Shown one piece after another: positions 63,616-64,000 of a stretch of DNA of 64,000 nt. The stretch covers positions 28,127 to 92,126 of the forward strand of contig CAZMNW010000035.1 of assembly GCA_964567755.1 (NCBI GenBank), given 5' to 3'. The notes under the pieces were generated by a model, which was not told the origin of the DNA, did not search any database, and was given only the letters and a program-made list of their open reading frames with translations. Both the position numbers and the translations under genes were made by a program. Position 1 is the first letter of the stretch. The number at the start of each line of letters is the position of its first letter. The stretch comes from DASRJW01 sp964567755. GTDB taxonomy: Bacteria; Krumholzibacteriota; Krumholzibacteriia; G020349025.

Positions 63616-63863
63616 AACCGTCCCCATCAACGCACAGGGGGCCGTGAACCAGTTCGATGGGGTCCAACTGACCCCGAAGTCGATTCGGGACACCAAAGGC
63701 CGGACCCACCGAAGTTCAGTTCTGACACCACAAAACCGCGGCGGATCAATCACTTGCGAACAGCAGTGCGGGCGCAAACGGTCCATTGAAGGGAGCCAGG
63801 TTCCGCGCACTTCCGGGGACAAGTGGCAGCAAAATGGCAGCAACCGCACGTGAACCCGTCCAC
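63616..63863. other. Intergenic stretch
   Basis: Between two FlgD-type tails pointing toward each other. It contains a short direct repeat (TGGCAGCAAAA/TGGCAGCAACC, near 63824-63845) and no supported gene, promoter or terminator. Confidence 0.4.
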
Positions 63864-64000
63864 TCACTCTACCCGCACTACCTTGCGCGCCTGCACGCCC
63901 TGCTCCGTCACAAGCCGCACCACGTACACTCCCGCCGCCAGCTTGACCCCGCGGCCATCCTCGCCCGACCAACTCCACTGACCCGAACCGGGCCGCAGCA
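63864..64000 (-). CDS. C-terminal end of a secreted protein with FlgD-type tail (truncated by window)
   Basis: The minus frame is open from the window edge to a TGA at 63864-63866. The 44 visible residues include QWSWSGEDGRG, LAAGVYVVRLV and a final RKVVRVE, a standard FlgD-Ig-like C-terminal module (W-x-G-x-D/E-D-x-x-G then GVYVVRL). The rest of the protein lies beyond the window, so its main function is not visible. Confidence 0.75.
   Translation of the reverse strand, partial: LRPGSGQWSWSGEDGRGVKLAAGVYVVRLVTEQGVQARKVVRVE

Overview
High-GC bacterial chromosome segment, densely coded on both strands, with no tRNA, rRNA, CRISPR array, insertion sequence or phage module seen. Several large secreted proteins end in the FlgD-Ig-like C-terminal module (a PNPFNP-type motif followed by a GVY-type strand and a basic tail). 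Together with the Asp/Asn-rich S8 and M36-like proteases, the TPR-rich Ser/Thr kinases and the sigma54 regulators, this resembles Candidatus Eisenbacteria / Krumholzibacteriota-type genomes of the FCB side of the tree. That placement is inference from protein style, not a phylogeny.

Layout. 1-2.4 kb: end of an MBL-fold hydrolase, an RqcH/NFACT protein and a Nudix hydrolase. 2.5-7.5 kb (minus): an M1-type metallopeptidase and a large secreted alpha/beta hydrolase. 7.5-15.2 kb (minus): a compact arginine operon argC-argJ-argB/argD(fused)-argR-argG-argH, most junctions being 4-bp GTGA overlaps, behind a perfect inverted repeat that looks like a double ARG box. 15.2-15.8 kb: a structured non-coding stretch (G-quadruplex motif, hairpins, AT-rich island). 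15.8-20.8 kb: a small exported protein with a near-ideal promoter and a 1508-residue pseudokinase/TPR/sigma54-activator fusion. 20.9-26.3 kb (plus): histidine kinase, NtrC-type regulator, then a sigma54-type promoter driving a coiled-coil periplasmic protein and a probable outer-membrane barrel. 26.4-35 kb: a secreted FlgD-tail protein, a methylmalonyl-CoA epimerase-like protein, a cysteine-dioxygenase-like cupin, a decayed gene, an ACT-domain malic enzyme, an arginase/agmatinase-family enzyme and a sulfonate/nitrate-type ABC importer. 35.2-48.5 kb: two near-identical Ser/Thr kinase-TPR paralogues flanking an M36-like protease, a TauE/SafE permease, an exo/endonuclease-phosphatase, a peroxiredoxin with an in-frame UGA, and a membrane protein with an L7/L12 C-terminal domain. 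48.5-64 kb: persulfide dioxygenase-rhodanese, two S8 proteases, an RsmG-SpoU methyltransferase fusion, a small secreted protein, PBP1b, a secreted protein, and FlgD-tail remnants.

The most notable observation is the peroxiredoxin at 44056-44595. Its peroxidatic cysteine codon is TGA, followed at the right distance by a small hairpin compatible with a bacterial SECIS, so it is probably a selenoprotein. Other unusual items are the argB-argD fusion, the RsmG-SpoU fusion with an Arg-rich tail, the pseudokinase-sigma54 activator carrying GAFTDA instead of GAFTGA, and the membrane-anchored L12-like domain. Sulfur handling recurs across the window (sulfonate-type importer, cupin thiol dioxygenase, TauE/SafE, persulfide dioxygenase-rhodanese), but these genes are not in one operon.
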